Shown here piece after piece: positions 1 through 7,337 of a DNA stretch of 12,878 bases. Numbering within the stretch: the first letter of the stretch is position 1; every line of letters starts with the position of its first letter. The notes below the pieces were generated by a model. It saw only the letters and a list, made by a program, of their open reading frames with translations, was not told the DNA's origin and did no database searches. The DNA comes from an uncultured Acidimicrobium sp. GTDB taxonomy: Bacteria; Actinomycetota; Acidimicrobiia; Acidimicrobiales; Ilumatobacteraceae. Location: positions 1 to 12,878 of the forward strand of contig CAITUB010000113.1 of the NCBI GenBank assembly GCA_903895515.1, read 5' to 3'. The position numbers were made by a program, and so were the translations under genes.

Positions 1-6
1 ATTTAC

Positions 7-621
7 TCATTGCAGTGAAAGCGGCAGTTCAAACCAAATAGTCAAGCTGTATTTCACGCCACTAGTAATTGGTGCACTGAGGTGCGGGTGTGTAACCAAA
101 CTTGGCCACGCAATCAGTGACCCAACCGACATGTCTGCATTAGAAAATCCCTGACGAGGAAATTGCAATTCAGCACCCGTGTAGTCATTGTTTAACTTCA
201 CACTCGCCGACACCTGCGCAACGTCGTGATGAATGCGCAATTCTTCTTGGCCGCCAATTTCATAACGAATGATGAATACGTCATTAATGCCGTGATAGTC
301 GATCAGTGGCCAATGTTGTTGTAGTTGAGGCCAGATACGAATACCCATGTCGTTTTGTACCGCTTCAAACAAGTTTGGGCTGATGGCAGCAAGCGAAATT
401 TCCTGACCGGGCACTGGGTCGCTTTCGTGCGACGTATACCCACCAACAAGATCGGCTGCGCGTATGAGTGCCGCACAAAACTCTGGTGTCCAACACGACA
501 TGGCGTACATCTCTGATGCGACTTCGTGGATAGAGACCGACTCATCGATGATGTCTTGATAGGACAAGATGCGCGAAAGGTCATCAACTGGATTGTGGGG
601 GTGAGTATCCATTGCATCCAT
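7..621 (-). CDS. 2-oxoglutarate/Fe(II)-dependent dioxygenase, prolyl 4-hydroxylase-like
   Basis: Predicted 204-residue soluble oxygenase that would use 2-oxoglutarate, O2 and Fe(II) to hydroxylate an unknown substrate. The C-terminal half shows the double-stranded beta-helix signature: an iron-binding HxD (H131-H132-D133), then a strand with LNNDYTGAELQFPR (143-156), a GSLIAWPS turn (167-174), the distal iron ligand most likely H180, and SGVKYSL (187-193), where K190 takes the place of the usual Arg/Lys that holds 2-oxoglutarate. All three metal ligands are present, so it is probably active. No signal peptide or membrane segment is seen. The start is taken at the ATG at 621; a second in-frame ATG at 612 is equally possible and neither has a Shine-Dalgarno sequence. 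It is divergent from the Wzz-like gene, 85 bp away. Its substrate (protein, sugar or small molecule) cannot be read from the sequence; a link to the neighbouring polysaccharide locus is only positional. Confidence 0.85.
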   Translation of the reverse strand: MDAMDTHPHNPVDDLSRILSYQDIIDESVSIHEVASEMYAMSCWTPEFCAALIRAADLVGGYTSHESDPVPGQEISLAAISPNLFEAVQNDMGIRIWPQLQQHWPLIDYHGINDVFIIRYEIGGQEELRIHHDVAQVSASVKLNNDYTGAELQFPRQGFSNADMSVGSLIAWPSLVTHPHLSAPITSGVKYSLTIWFELPLSLQ

Positions 622-692
622 GGTGACACGGATGGGCTTCTAAACAGTTGCACTGCTTGCAAACATGGGAAATCGGCGGAAACCCTCACTGG

Positions 693-698
693 TAGGCT
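693..698 (+). promoter_or_regulatory. -10 box for leaderless start of the Wzz-like gene
   Basis: TAGGCT fits the TANNNT pattern and lies 8 nt before the ATG at 707, so transcription would begin at or next to the start codon. It supports choosing 707 rather than the upstream ATG at 665. No good -35 is seen. Confidence 0.45.
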
Positions 699-706
699 GT
701 TTTGTA

Positions 707-1885
707 ATGGGAATCTTGAATCGTGAAGTTGGGGAAGTTGAACTTATTCCAGTAGCCAAGGGAATTATCACTCGTTGGTGGATCGTGCTCATTGCCGCAC
801 TGCTTGGAACTGTCGCCATGTGGTCACAAGAGAGCGACCTCTCCACCATGCCAACCTCTATTGAAGTCGTGCGAACATATGAGTCTCGCGATGAAACCGC
901 TCTGCTTTCTCTCGTTGGAATTGACCCGGCCACAGTAAGTCCGTTCCCAAGTTTTGAACATCAGATACTTCAGATTCAAGAACCAGCGACACGAGATGCG
1001 ATCTCGGCAAAGATTGGATTTGACGTCCGGGTTTCTATTTCGCGCTCTGAGCAACGATTCTCGCTTCTCGACACAGTTGAAGGTGATGGTAAAACCAAGT
1101 TCACATTTTTGTCAGTGGGAACCCCTACCTACACATTTTTTTGTTCAGCTACATCAGAGGACAACTGCAATACGGCCCTTGACGAATACCAGACTCAACT
1201 GCAGGAAATCCGAAAACAAAGCATTGTTTCCGGATTAGACCGACTTCAACTCTTACTTGAATCATTGTCACTAAACACAGCATCAAATTCAGAACAGATT
1301 TCCGCCTTAAAAGCTACTAAGCCTCTCATCAAGGGTGAGCTCGCACTCCTTTCGACAAAAACCGATGCCATAGGTGCAACAGTGTCAACTGTTAAATCAT
1401 CTACTTACGTGTTTGGGTTTCTTGGCGGCGCACTCGTTGGTCTACTCATCGCCCTGCAACTCACACTGATTGATAAACGGGTGCGCTCACTGAACCAATT
1501 AGCTAAACGATTTGAAGCGCAAGCACTGCTGGGCACGGTTACATCTGAACCAGCCAGCATTCAACACGTTGCTGCAGCAATTGTCGCGCGCGCACATACG
1601 TTGTCACTAACTTCGGTAGCCATCGTTCCTGTTGATGAACAAACTTCAGCGAAGATTTTGGTAGAGCAACTTCATGTAGTTACTTCGCCAATGGGAGTGA
1701 CGGTTGTTTCACTTGCCAATATTTCTTCCTTGTCTGCGCAAGACTTAGTTTCCTCAACTTCTGGGATGATTGCTCTTGTCACGCAAGGAGTTTCAACCAT
1801 TGACAAAGTTGCGGCAACGTGGTCGGTGTTGGAAAATGCTCAGAAGCCAATGCTTGGCGTAATTCTTGCGGATTCAGCAATCTAA
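707..1885 (+). CDS. Wzz/Wzc-like polysaccharide chain-length protein with degenerate kinase domain
   Basis: Predicted 392-residue inner-membrane polysaccharide co-polymerase. A short cytoplasmic N-terminus (EVELIPVAKGIITRWW, 9-25) leads into a first membrane helix (about 24-40). An extracytoplasmic region (41-232) follows with a helical, coiled-coil-prone stretch (155-230), then a second, glycine-rich membrane helix (about 234-255). The cytoplasmic tail (256-392) follows the layout of a Wzc/CapB BY-kinase, ending in a PMLGVILADS strand (381-390) like the family's 'plGvVlN'. However, the place of the Walker A loop (about 305-316, VAIVPVDEQTSA) lacks the GKT/S, no Walker B aspartates are visible, and there is no C-terminal tyrosine cluster. 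It is probably a non-catalytic chain-length regulator. Start 707 is chosen because a -10 box lies just upstream and the N-terminus then matches the family; 665 would add 14 residues. It is followed after 6 bp by the dehydratase gene, probably in the same transcript. Confidence 0.75.
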   Translation: MGILNREVGEVELIPVAKGIITRWWIVLIAALLGTVAMWSQESDLSTMPTSIEVVRTYESRDETALLSLVGIDPATVSPFPSFEHQILQIQEPATRDAISAKIGFDVRVSISRSEQRFSLLDTVEGDGKTKFTFLSVGTPTYTFFCSATSEDNCNTALDEYQTQLQEIRKQSIVSGLDRLQLLLESLSLNTASNSEQISALKATKPLIKGELALLSTKTDAIGATVSTVKSSTYVFGFLGGALVGLLIALQLTLIDKRVRSLNQLAKRFEAQALLGTVTSEPASIQHVAAAIVARAHTLSLTSVAIVPVDEQTSAKILVEQLHVVTSPMGVTVVSLANISSLSAQDLVSSTSGMIALVTQGVSTIDKVAATWSVLENAQKPMLGVILADSAI

Positions 1886-1891
1886 TTCGCT

Positions 1892-3730
1892 ATGAGTGTT
1901 GTTAGCGATCGAGTGCGCAGCGTTATTGAACGATTGATTCACTCTCCCCGCTTTGTCGTTCTGAGTTCGCTTGCACAATTTGTTATTGACATGGTGATTT
2001 GGTCGCTGACCGCGATTGCCGCTTCGTACGCACGTTTCGAGTACCAGGGCCACCATGATCCATTCGGTGCGACGAAGTCCTCGGTACTGCGGATATTGCC
2101 ATTCGTGCTCGTTGTTCACGCAATTGTGGGTTACGTCGTAGGTATTTACCGTCGACGCTGGAGGTATGGAAGTTTTGACGAAATTGGCGGACTTGTGATT
2201 GCAACCTGCATCACCACAGCAATTCTCCTCGTACTTCGCTTCTTCGATAATTCAGTAAATCCGTTTCCGCGAAGCGTCATTATTCTTGCAGGGCTTGCAG
2301 GACTATGTTTTGTTGCTGCGAGCAGATACTTGTGGCGATTGGTACGTGAGCAGGTTCGCAGACCGTCGGCGCTTACTGCCGCAAAAATCTTGGTGTACGG
2401 GGCAGGCGAAGGTGGAATTCAAATGGTGAACACGCTGATGCGCAATCCATTATCGCCATATTTGCCTGTTGGATTTCTTGACGACAACCCAGACACACAT
2501 CGCTTAAGCATTTCTGGAGTTCCTGTTTTGGGTGGCCGTGACCAATTGGCGCAGGCACGCACGCGAACCGGTGCAACAACATTGTTGATCGCGATCCCTT
2601 CTGCCGACAGCTCGTTGATCAGTGATATCAGTGCCCGAGCTCGAGCGCTTTCGATGGACGTGAAGGTGCTTCCTGCAGTGCAAAACCTGAACGAGCGTCC
2701 GTTGGATACCAGCGATATTCGCGACCTCACCGATGAAGACTTGCTCGGTCGTAGAAAAATTGTGATTGACCTGCAGCAAATTTCTGATTACCTCGTCAAT
2801 CGTCGAGTTTTGGTTACCGGAGCTGGAGGCAGCATCGGTAGCGAATTGTGTCGCCAGCTTGCGCGATTTAATCCGGCGGAACTCATCATGCTTGACCGCG
2901 ATGAAAGCGCATTACACGAAGTTCAGTTGTCGATTCATGGCCGAGCATTGCTCGACACTCCTCAAACTGTTCTTGCCGACTTACGTGACGAAGCCACCAT
3001 CAATCACATTTTCGACACACGCAAACCCGAGGTGGTGTTCCATGCTGCTGCGTTGAAGCATCTTCCGCTTCTTGAGCGATACCCACTCGAGGCTTACCAA
3101 ACAAATGTTTTAGGAACGCTTACATTGCTCAACGCTGCTCAACGAACAGGTGTGGGTGTGTTCGTCAATATTTCTACCGATAAAGCCGCTAACCCAATCA
3201 GCGTGCTTGGGTACTCAAAGCGAATTGCGGAACGAGTTACTGCTGCAGTAGGGCAATCTGCAACATCTGGAAAATACATGTCGGTTCGTTTCGGTAACGT
3301 CCTTGGATCACGCGGCAGCGTGTTGATGTCGTTCCGAGACCAGATTGCCAAAGGTGGTCCGTTGACCGTCACACACCGTGGCGTAACTCGATACTTCATG
3401 ACCATTTCGGAAGCAGTGCAATTGGTCATTCAGGCTGGCGCAATTGGAAGCTCGGGCGAGGCACTGGTCCTCGACATGGGAACGCCCGTTTCCATTTACG
3501 ACGTTGCCAAGCAACTAGTAGCCAACTCGGGAAAGCCAGTTGAAATTGAAATAGTTGGCCTTCGTGCAGGCGAAAAAGTGCATGAAGAACTCTTTGGCGA
3601 AGGTGAATCAGACACACGTCCACAACACCCGCTCATCTCTCATGTTCCTGTTCTACCCGTGGACCTTGGATTACTTGTCCCAAACCCAACGGATGCACGT
3701 GAAACAATGCTGCGAATTATCGCTAACTAG
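1892..3730 (+). CDS. Membrane-anchored nucleotide-sugar 4,6-dehydratase (CapD/WbpM/PglF family)
   Basis: 612-residue polysaccharide biosynthesis protein of the usual full length for WbpM/PglF enzymes, which convert UDP-GlcNAc to a 4-keto-6-deoxy sugar nucleotide. About four membrane helices lie in residues 20-148. A first Rossmann-like domain carries GAGEGG (170-175). The catalytic SDR domain starts near 305 with TGAGGSIGSE (309-318) for NAD(P) binding, has the D363 and D335/D337 acidic positions seen in the family, HAAALKH (384-390), NISTDKAANP (426-435) and GYSKR (440-444, K443 the catalytic lysine). The classical SDR tyrosine position is L439; WbpM/PglF usually have Met there, so this is a family trait with a Leu variant rather than loss of function. 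It would feed the neighbouring glycosyltransferases with a deoxyamino sugar. It follows the Wzz-like gene by 6 bp, and its stop codon shares a CTAG with the convergent ligase-like gene. The exact sugar product is not predictable here. Confidence 0.9.
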   Translation: MSVVSDRVRSVIERLIHSPRFVVLSSLAQFVIDMVIWSLTAIAASYARFEYQGHHDPFGATKSSVLRILPFVLVVHAIVGYVVGIYRRRWRYGSFDEIGGLVIATCITTAILLVLRFFDNSVNPFPRSVIILAGLAGLCFVAASRYLWRLVREQVRRPSALTAAKILVYGAGEGGIQMVNTLMRNPLSPYLPVGFLDDNPDTHRLSISGVPVLGGRDQLAQARTRTGATTLLIAIPSADSSLISDISARARALSMDVKVLPAVQNLNERPLDTSDIRDLTDEDLLGRRKIVIDLQQISDYLVNRRVLVTGAGGSIGSELCRQLARFNPAELIMLDRDESALHEVQLSIHGRALLDTPQTVLADLRDEATINHIFDTRKPEVVFHAAALKHLPLLERYPLEAYQTNVLGTLTLLNAAQRTGVGVFVNISTDKAANPISVLGYSKRIAERVTAAVGQSATSGKYMSVRFGNVLGSRGSVLMSFRDQIAKGGPLTVTHRGVTRYFMTISEAVQLVIQAGAIGSSGEALVLDMGTPVSIYDVAKQLVANSGKPVEIEIVGLRAGEKVHEELFGEGESDTRPQHPLISHVPVLPVDLGLLVPNPTDARETMLRIIAN

Positions 3731-4989
3731 CTCACTTTTTTATCTGGGGCCAATGCCATTACCAAAATTGGCCACAAGAAATAGTTAGTAACCAGAAATG
3801 GTTCAAAAAGTGCTGCGCTCAAGCAGAAAAAAATGAGGCAGAGTCGAACAACGTCGGTCTGTTGTGGGTGTTCCAGATTTCTCATTCGGTACAGAGCAAA
3901 TACGAGATAGGCGCAAAACAACAGCCCCGCCAAGAGGCCACCACTCAACAGCGCGTCAAAGTACGCACTGTGGCTGTGGCCGATGTTTTCGACTGTCCAA
4001 TATAAATCCAGTCGCCTGAATATCTGGTTGGACCAAGCAACACCCGATCCCCATCCAAACAACGGTCGCTCTAAGAAACCTGTCCACGAAAAGTCCCAAG
4101 CAAAAATTCGCTCCTGAAGCGCTGATTTTGGAAGCAACGTTCCATTTACCAAAGAGCTGAATTTGTACAACACCACCATCGAAACCACTAGCCCACCCGA
4201 CAACACCGCAACTGAACTTCTCCACCACTGCTTTCGCGCATCACTTGCAATCACCTGATTCACACCGAAGGCACTTGCCCCGATCGTAAATACAACAATG
4301 GTGGAAAGAATTGATGTAAACGCCTTTGTATGAAACAGCACGATTAAGTCAAAAACTGCAACATCTATAACAACCACACCGACTGCAAACCGCCATTGTC
4401 GGGGAATTTTTCTGTACAGCGGAGCTACAACAAACAAAAGCGATATACATGCAACTGCCGCAACTGGGCCAAGGAGGTTTGGATTCACATACATTCCACT
4501 CCACTCTCTCCGCTCATATATTGACTCCGGCCAATTTCGGGCAATGGCGAAGCGTGAAACGAGTACCCCGACATGAGTAGCAAGAGACACGATGATCAGT
4601 TGCTGATGTCGAGAAAAACTTGTTGCTAAATACAGTCCAGTAGTTACACAAAGCGCGCCCTTTACGGCATTGCCGATTGCATAGGCGCCAAAATCGCTCA
4701 TCACTGAAGTGATGAGAATCCACCCAACTAGTGCCACCAAAAAACTCTCGGCGGACTTCCACAACAGCAGTGGGTTTGCACGTCGGCCAAGTAAGAACAA
4801 AGCCGGTAACTGAACAACCACAAATGTTGATAAATGAGCTGCTTCGATTGGCAACGCCGAATTATTGAGTTGCGCATTACGCCACAACGTAAAAATCGGT
4901 CCAATGGTGAGGGCAAGTAGAGCGAGTACTCCGTACGCAATTTCAAGCCACACCAACCATCCATGCACATTGATGCGCTTGAGCTTCAC
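3727..4989 (-). CDS. O-antigen ligase/polymerase family membrane protein (Wzy/WaaL-like)
   Basis: 420-residue polytopic protein with roughly 10-12 hydrophobic helices. Family features: GMYVNPNLLGP (165-175) before a helix, ERIFAWDFSW (293-302) with the conserved Arg, then ERPLFGWGSGVAW (307-319), and the large outer loop ending in GHSHSAYFDALLSGG (337-351), the counterpart of the 'HN/HS-x-Y' histidine motif of WaaL and Wzy. It would act outside the membrane on lipid-linked glycans, either polymerising repeats or transferring the glycan to its final acceptor; the sequence does not separate the two. The start is a GTG at 4989, which lies 7 nt behind a TAGATT -10 box, so the mRNA is probably leaderless. 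It is transcribed against the dehydratase gene and divergently from the coiled-coil gene at 5033. No gene for a Wzx flippase is in the window. Confidence 0.82.
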   Translation of the reverse strand: MKLKRINVHGWLVWLEIAYGVLALLALTIGPIFTLWRNAQLNNSALPIEAAHLSTFVVVQLPALFLLGRRANPLLLWKSAESFLVALVGWILITSVMSDFGAYAIGNAVKGALCVTTGLYLATSFSRHQQLIIVSLATHVGVLVSRFAIARNWPESIYERREWSGMYVNPNLLGPVAAVACISLLFVVAPLYRKIPRQWRFAVGVVVIDVAVFDLIVLFHTKAFTSILSTIVVFTIGASAFGVNQVIASDARKQWWRSSVAVLSGGLVVSMVVLYKFSSLVNGTLLPKSALQERIFAWDFSWTGFLERPLFGWGSGVAWSNQIFRRLDLYWTVENIGHSHSAYFDALLSGGLLAGLLFCAYLVFALYRMRNLEHPQQTDVVRLCLIFFCLSAALFEPFLVTNYFLWPILVMALAPDKKVS

Positions 4990-4996
4990 CTCTACA

Positions 4997-5002
4997 AATC
5001 TA
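4997..5002 (-). promoter_or_regulatory. -10 box for leaderless start of the ligase-like gene
   Basis: On the minus strand this reads TAGATT, 7 nt before the GTG start at 4989. It lies in a 43-bp divergent intergenic region that also holds the plus-strand -10 box at 5021-5026. No clear -35 is seen. Confidence 0.6.
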
Positions 5003-5020
5003 CATCTCGGACTATCTCAC

Positions 5021-5026
5021 TATGAT
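5021..5026 (+). promoter_or_regulatory. -10 box for leaderless start of first coiled-coil gene
   Basis: TATGAT, close to consensus TATAAT, lies exactly 6 nt before the in-frame GTG at 5033. This decides the start of the coiled-coil gene: the open frame continues upstream to 4865, but that part overlaps the divergent ligase-like gene. Confidence 0.65.
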
Positions 5027-5032
5027 TGGGGT

Positions 5033-5413
5033 GTGTCCACTGGCGAAGACGACCGAGATGAACTAATTAAGGAGTTGCTCGCCGAAGCACACGGTTTACG
5101 CATGAAAAATGAGCAGATCAGTTTGTATACCGAGAGCAAAATCGCCGAACTGGTGAAACTGCAGCGCGAATTACTCACCATCCGAGACGGATTTGAAACC
5201 GTGGTTGAGCAGCGAAACGATCTTGAAGGCAAATTGGCACAAGTAAACACCGAATTAGAGCACCTCGGAACCATCTACACCGCTATGACCGACCAGCGGG
5301 ACAGGCTTCGCGGACGAGTTGCTGAAGTGGAAACCTCGCGTGCATTCCGCATCGGCAAACGCTTTATTCGTTTCGTGCCGTTTTTGAAAGAACACGAGAA
5401 CCCAACGCAATGA
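5033..5413 (+). CDS. Small coiled-coil protein with basic C-terminal tail (first copy)
   Basis: 126-residue hydrophilic protein that I cannot assign to a named family. Residues 8-100 are almost entirely predicted coiled coil (LIKELLAEAHGLRMKNE at 11-27, then repeated Leu/Val heptads around 40-100). The tail 101-120 (TSRAFRIGKRFIRFVPFLKE) is basic and amphipathic, resembling the 'S-x-x-R-x-x-x-P-x-R' motif that often ends coiled-coil segments attached to glycosyltransferases. No signal peptide or membrane helix. GTG 5033 is chosen as start because a TATGAT box lies 6 nt upstream. Its stop overlaps the start of the next GT2 gene (ATGA, 5410-5413), so the two are translationally coupled. It resembles the protein at 8338-8658 in layout. 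Inference: a membrane-associated partner, scaffold or length ruler for the GT2 enzyme. Confidence 0.75.
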   Translation: MSTGEDDRDELIKELLAEAHGLRMKNEQISLYTESKIAELVKLQRELLTIRDGFETVVEQRNDLEGKLAQVNTELEHLGTIYTAMTDQRDRLRGRVAEVETSRAFRIGKRFIRFVPFLKEHENPTQ

Positions 5414-6129
5414 AGCAATACCCCATCATTATTAATGTGCGGGACCGCGTTACGCATCTACAACAGCTTGTTGCGTGGCTTGAATCGCAAGGTCAAGAAA
5501 ATATTTGGCTCTGCGACAACGCAAGCACGTATCCACCACTTGTTGAGTACCTCAAGTCATCACCTCACAACGTTCGATACAACGACATCAATCTTGGACA
5601 CCGTGCACCATGGCTCAGTGGTCTTGCCTTTGAACTTGGGCTCGATTCACATTTCATTGTGACCGACCCCGATGTTGTGCCGTGCGAAGAATGCCCAGCA
5701 GATGTATTCGAGCACTTTGAGCGCGCGTTGAATACATACCCCGACATTGACAAGGTCGGATTTTCGCTCAGAATTGACGATATTCCCACGCACTACACGC
5801 ATGCTTCAGAAGTAGTGAAGTGGGAATCGCAATGGTGGCTGGATGAGCGTTACCCCGGATTTTTCTATTCACCGATTGATACAACATTTGCCATGTATCG
5901 ACCAGGTGAAGGTCACCTCAATCATCGTTCACTTCGTTCCGCCCCACCATATGTAGCGCGTCACATGCCGTGGTATGAAAACTCGGCAGTTCCTAACGAA
6001 GAACTTGAGTATTACCTTGCACACGCAGATTCATTGATCATTAACTGGGACGCCAAAGTGCTTCCAGCAAACCTTCGCGCACAGATCAACAACATGCGTA
6101 GCCGCTATTCACGAGCAACAAGTCGCTAA
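5410..6129 (+). CDS. GT2-like (GT-A fold) glycosyltransferase
   Basis: 239-residue single-domain cytoplasmic enzyme that would transfer a sugar from a nucleotide donor to the growing glycan. N-terminal PIIINVRDRV (5-14) is a GT-A first strand; LCDNASTYP (34-42) corresponds to the nucleotide-binding strand; YNDINLGHRAPW (57-68) follows; TDPDVVP (85-91) contains the DxD metal-binding motif (D86, D88). Further on, WWLDERYPGFFYSPIDTTFAMYR has a family-like acceptor region, and HMPWYEN (185-191) is typical of small GT2-like proteins in O-antigen clusters. No membrane segment, so its membrane association may depend on the coiled-coil protein encoded just upstream, whose stop overlaps this ATG by 4 nt. 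The stop codon (TAA at 6127) lies inside the -10 box of the next gene. Donor and acceptor sugars are unknown. Confidence 0.85.
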   Translation: MKQYPIIINVRDRVTHLQQLVAWLESQGQENIWLCDNASTYPPLVEYLKSSPHNVRYNDINLGHRAPWLSGLAFELGLDSHFIVTDPDVVPCEECPADVFEHFERALNTYPDIDKVGFSLRIDDIPTHYTHASEVVKWESQWWLDERYPGFFYSPIDTTFAMYRPGEGHLNHRSLRSAPPYVARHMPWYENSAVPNEELEYYLAHADSLIINWDAKVLPANLRAQINNMRSRYSRATSR

Positions 6130-6132
6130 AAT
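6127..6132 (+). promoter_or_regulatory. -10 box for ABC ATPase gene, containing the upstream stop codon
   Basis: TAAAAT lies 8 nt before the ATG at 6141, giving a leaderless or near-leaderless transcript. Its first three bases are the TAA stop of the preceding glycosyltransferase gene, so the promoter begins exactly where coding ends. No convincing -35 was found. Confidence 0.55.
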
Positions 6133-6140
6133 AACACTGC

Positions 6141-7331
6141 ATGTCTGAGCCTGTGATTACCGTTGAATCGGTATCAAAAAACTTCCGTCTCTATCACGAG
6201 CGAAACAGATACATCAAGGCTGCACTGCTTCGTGGCCGTCGTGCTCGATTTGAAGAGTTCTGGGCACTCAACGATGTGTCGTTCAGTGTTGAAGAAAGCG
6301 CAACATTTGGCATTATCGGCTCAAATGGATCTGGCAAGAGCACCATGCTGAAATGCCTCATGGGCATTTACCGCCCAGAGCGCGGCCGCATTGCCGTACG
6401 AGGAAAAATTGCTGGATTGCTTGAGCTCGGAGCCGGATTCCACCCTGAATTATCTGGCCGCGAAAACGTGTTCTTAAATGGGGCCATTCTTGGAATGTCG
6501 CAAAAAGACATCACACAACAATTCGACAGCATTGTGGAGTTTGCAGGCCTTGAGCGCTTTATTGACACCCCGGTAAAGAACTTTTCGTCGGGCATGACGG
6601 TTCGCCTTGGTTTTTCCATTGCCACTCATGTTGAGCCTGAAGTACTGCTGATTGATGAAGTTCTTGGTGTTGGTGACCAAGCCTTCCAGCGCAAGAGTTC
6701 GGAAAAGATTGAAGAGTTTCGTCGAGATGGCAAGACAATCATCGTTGTAAGCCATGGTCTTGCAGCCATGCAGAACATGTGCCAAGAGGTGATTTGGTTA
6801 GAAAAAGGAAAGTTGAAAATGCGTGGGCCATCTGCTGATGTCATCGCCGCATATACCGGCGAAAGCTACGCAACCCACACTGAACGAGATGCCGACTTCC
6901 GCGAACGTTGGGGAACCGGCGAAGCACATTTCAATACCATTCGACTACTTAATGAAAATGGTCATGCAGTCGAGCGCATCAACACTCAAGATTCGGCAAG
7001 CATCGAATTGGCGATTACGCCACAAACGCGACTGGTTTCGCCGATCATCAAAGTTTCCATTGCCAAAATTGGTGGCGAAACAGTGTGGTCCACTACCTCG
7101 CAAAATGCACGACCACCAATTCGGGCATTGGCTGAACCAACCACATTGCGCGTATCGCTTGCCCACGTTCCTTTACTTGAAGGTACGTATTACATTTCTG
7201 CAACGTGCACAGACTCAACTGGCACTACCGAATACGACCACTGTCAAAACTGGGTTCGTTTCGACGTGCACCAAGAGCACCTGTTTGAAGATGGACTGGT
7301 GTCTATTCCATCTACATGGACTATTCAGTAA
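6141..7331 (+). CDS. wzt: Polysaccharide ABC exporter ATPase with C-terminal sugar-binding domain (Wzt-like)
   Basis: 396-residue ATP-binding subunit of an ABC-2 polysaccharide exporter. The nucleotide-binding domain (about 5-240) has Walker A GSNGSGKST (60-68), the Wzt/TagH-typical GLLELGAGFHPELSGRENV (92-110), signature FSSGM (148-152), Walker B VLLIDE (168-173), a D-loop GVGD and the H-loop histidine H205. Residues about 250-396 form an additional beta-rich domain matching the Wzt_C type, which in E. coli O9a binds the modified non-reducing end of the finished glycan; its presence suggests that export here also waits for a terminal modification. The permease lies next door but convergently on the other strand, only 6 bp beyond this stop. 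A -10 box 8 nt upstream of ATG 6141 fixes the start. Confidence 0.93.
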   Translation: MSEPVITVESVSKNFRLYHERNRYIKAALLRGRRARFEEFWALNDVSFSVEESATFGIIGSNGSGKSTMLKCLMGIYRPERGRIAVRGKIAGLLELGAGFHPELSGRENVFLNGAILGMSQKDITQQFDSIVEFAGLERFIDTPVKNFSSGMTVRLGFSIATHVEPEVLLIDEVLGVGDQAFQRKSSEKIEEFRRDGKTIIVVSHGLAAMQNMCQEVIWLEKGKLKMRGPSADVIAAYTGESYATHTERDADFRERWGTGEAHFNTIRLLNENGHAVERINTQDSASIELAITPQTRLVSPIIKVSIAKIGGETVWSTTSQNARPPIRALAEPTTLRVSLAHVPLLEGTYYISATCTDSTGTTEYDHCQNWVRFDVHQEHLFEDGLVSIPSTWTIQ

Positions 7332-7337
7332 CTGCTG

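Noticed and set aside
436..440. Missing SDR tyrosine in the dehydratase as a sign of an inactive enzyme (protein residues 436-440, gene at 1892-3730)
   Set aside because: WbpM/PglF-type enzymes normally replace this Tyr with Met; Leu here with an intact STDK and lysine looks like a family variant. The numbers given are residue positions of that protein, not window bases.
665..706. Earlier ATG for the Wzz-like gene
   Set aside because: The additional 14 residues do not resemble the family, and a -10 box lies between 665 and 707.
4865..5032. Upstream extension of the first coiled-coil gene
   Set aside because: It is antisense to the start of the ligase-like gene and lacks the coiled-coil pattern; TATGAT before GTG 5033 marks the real start.
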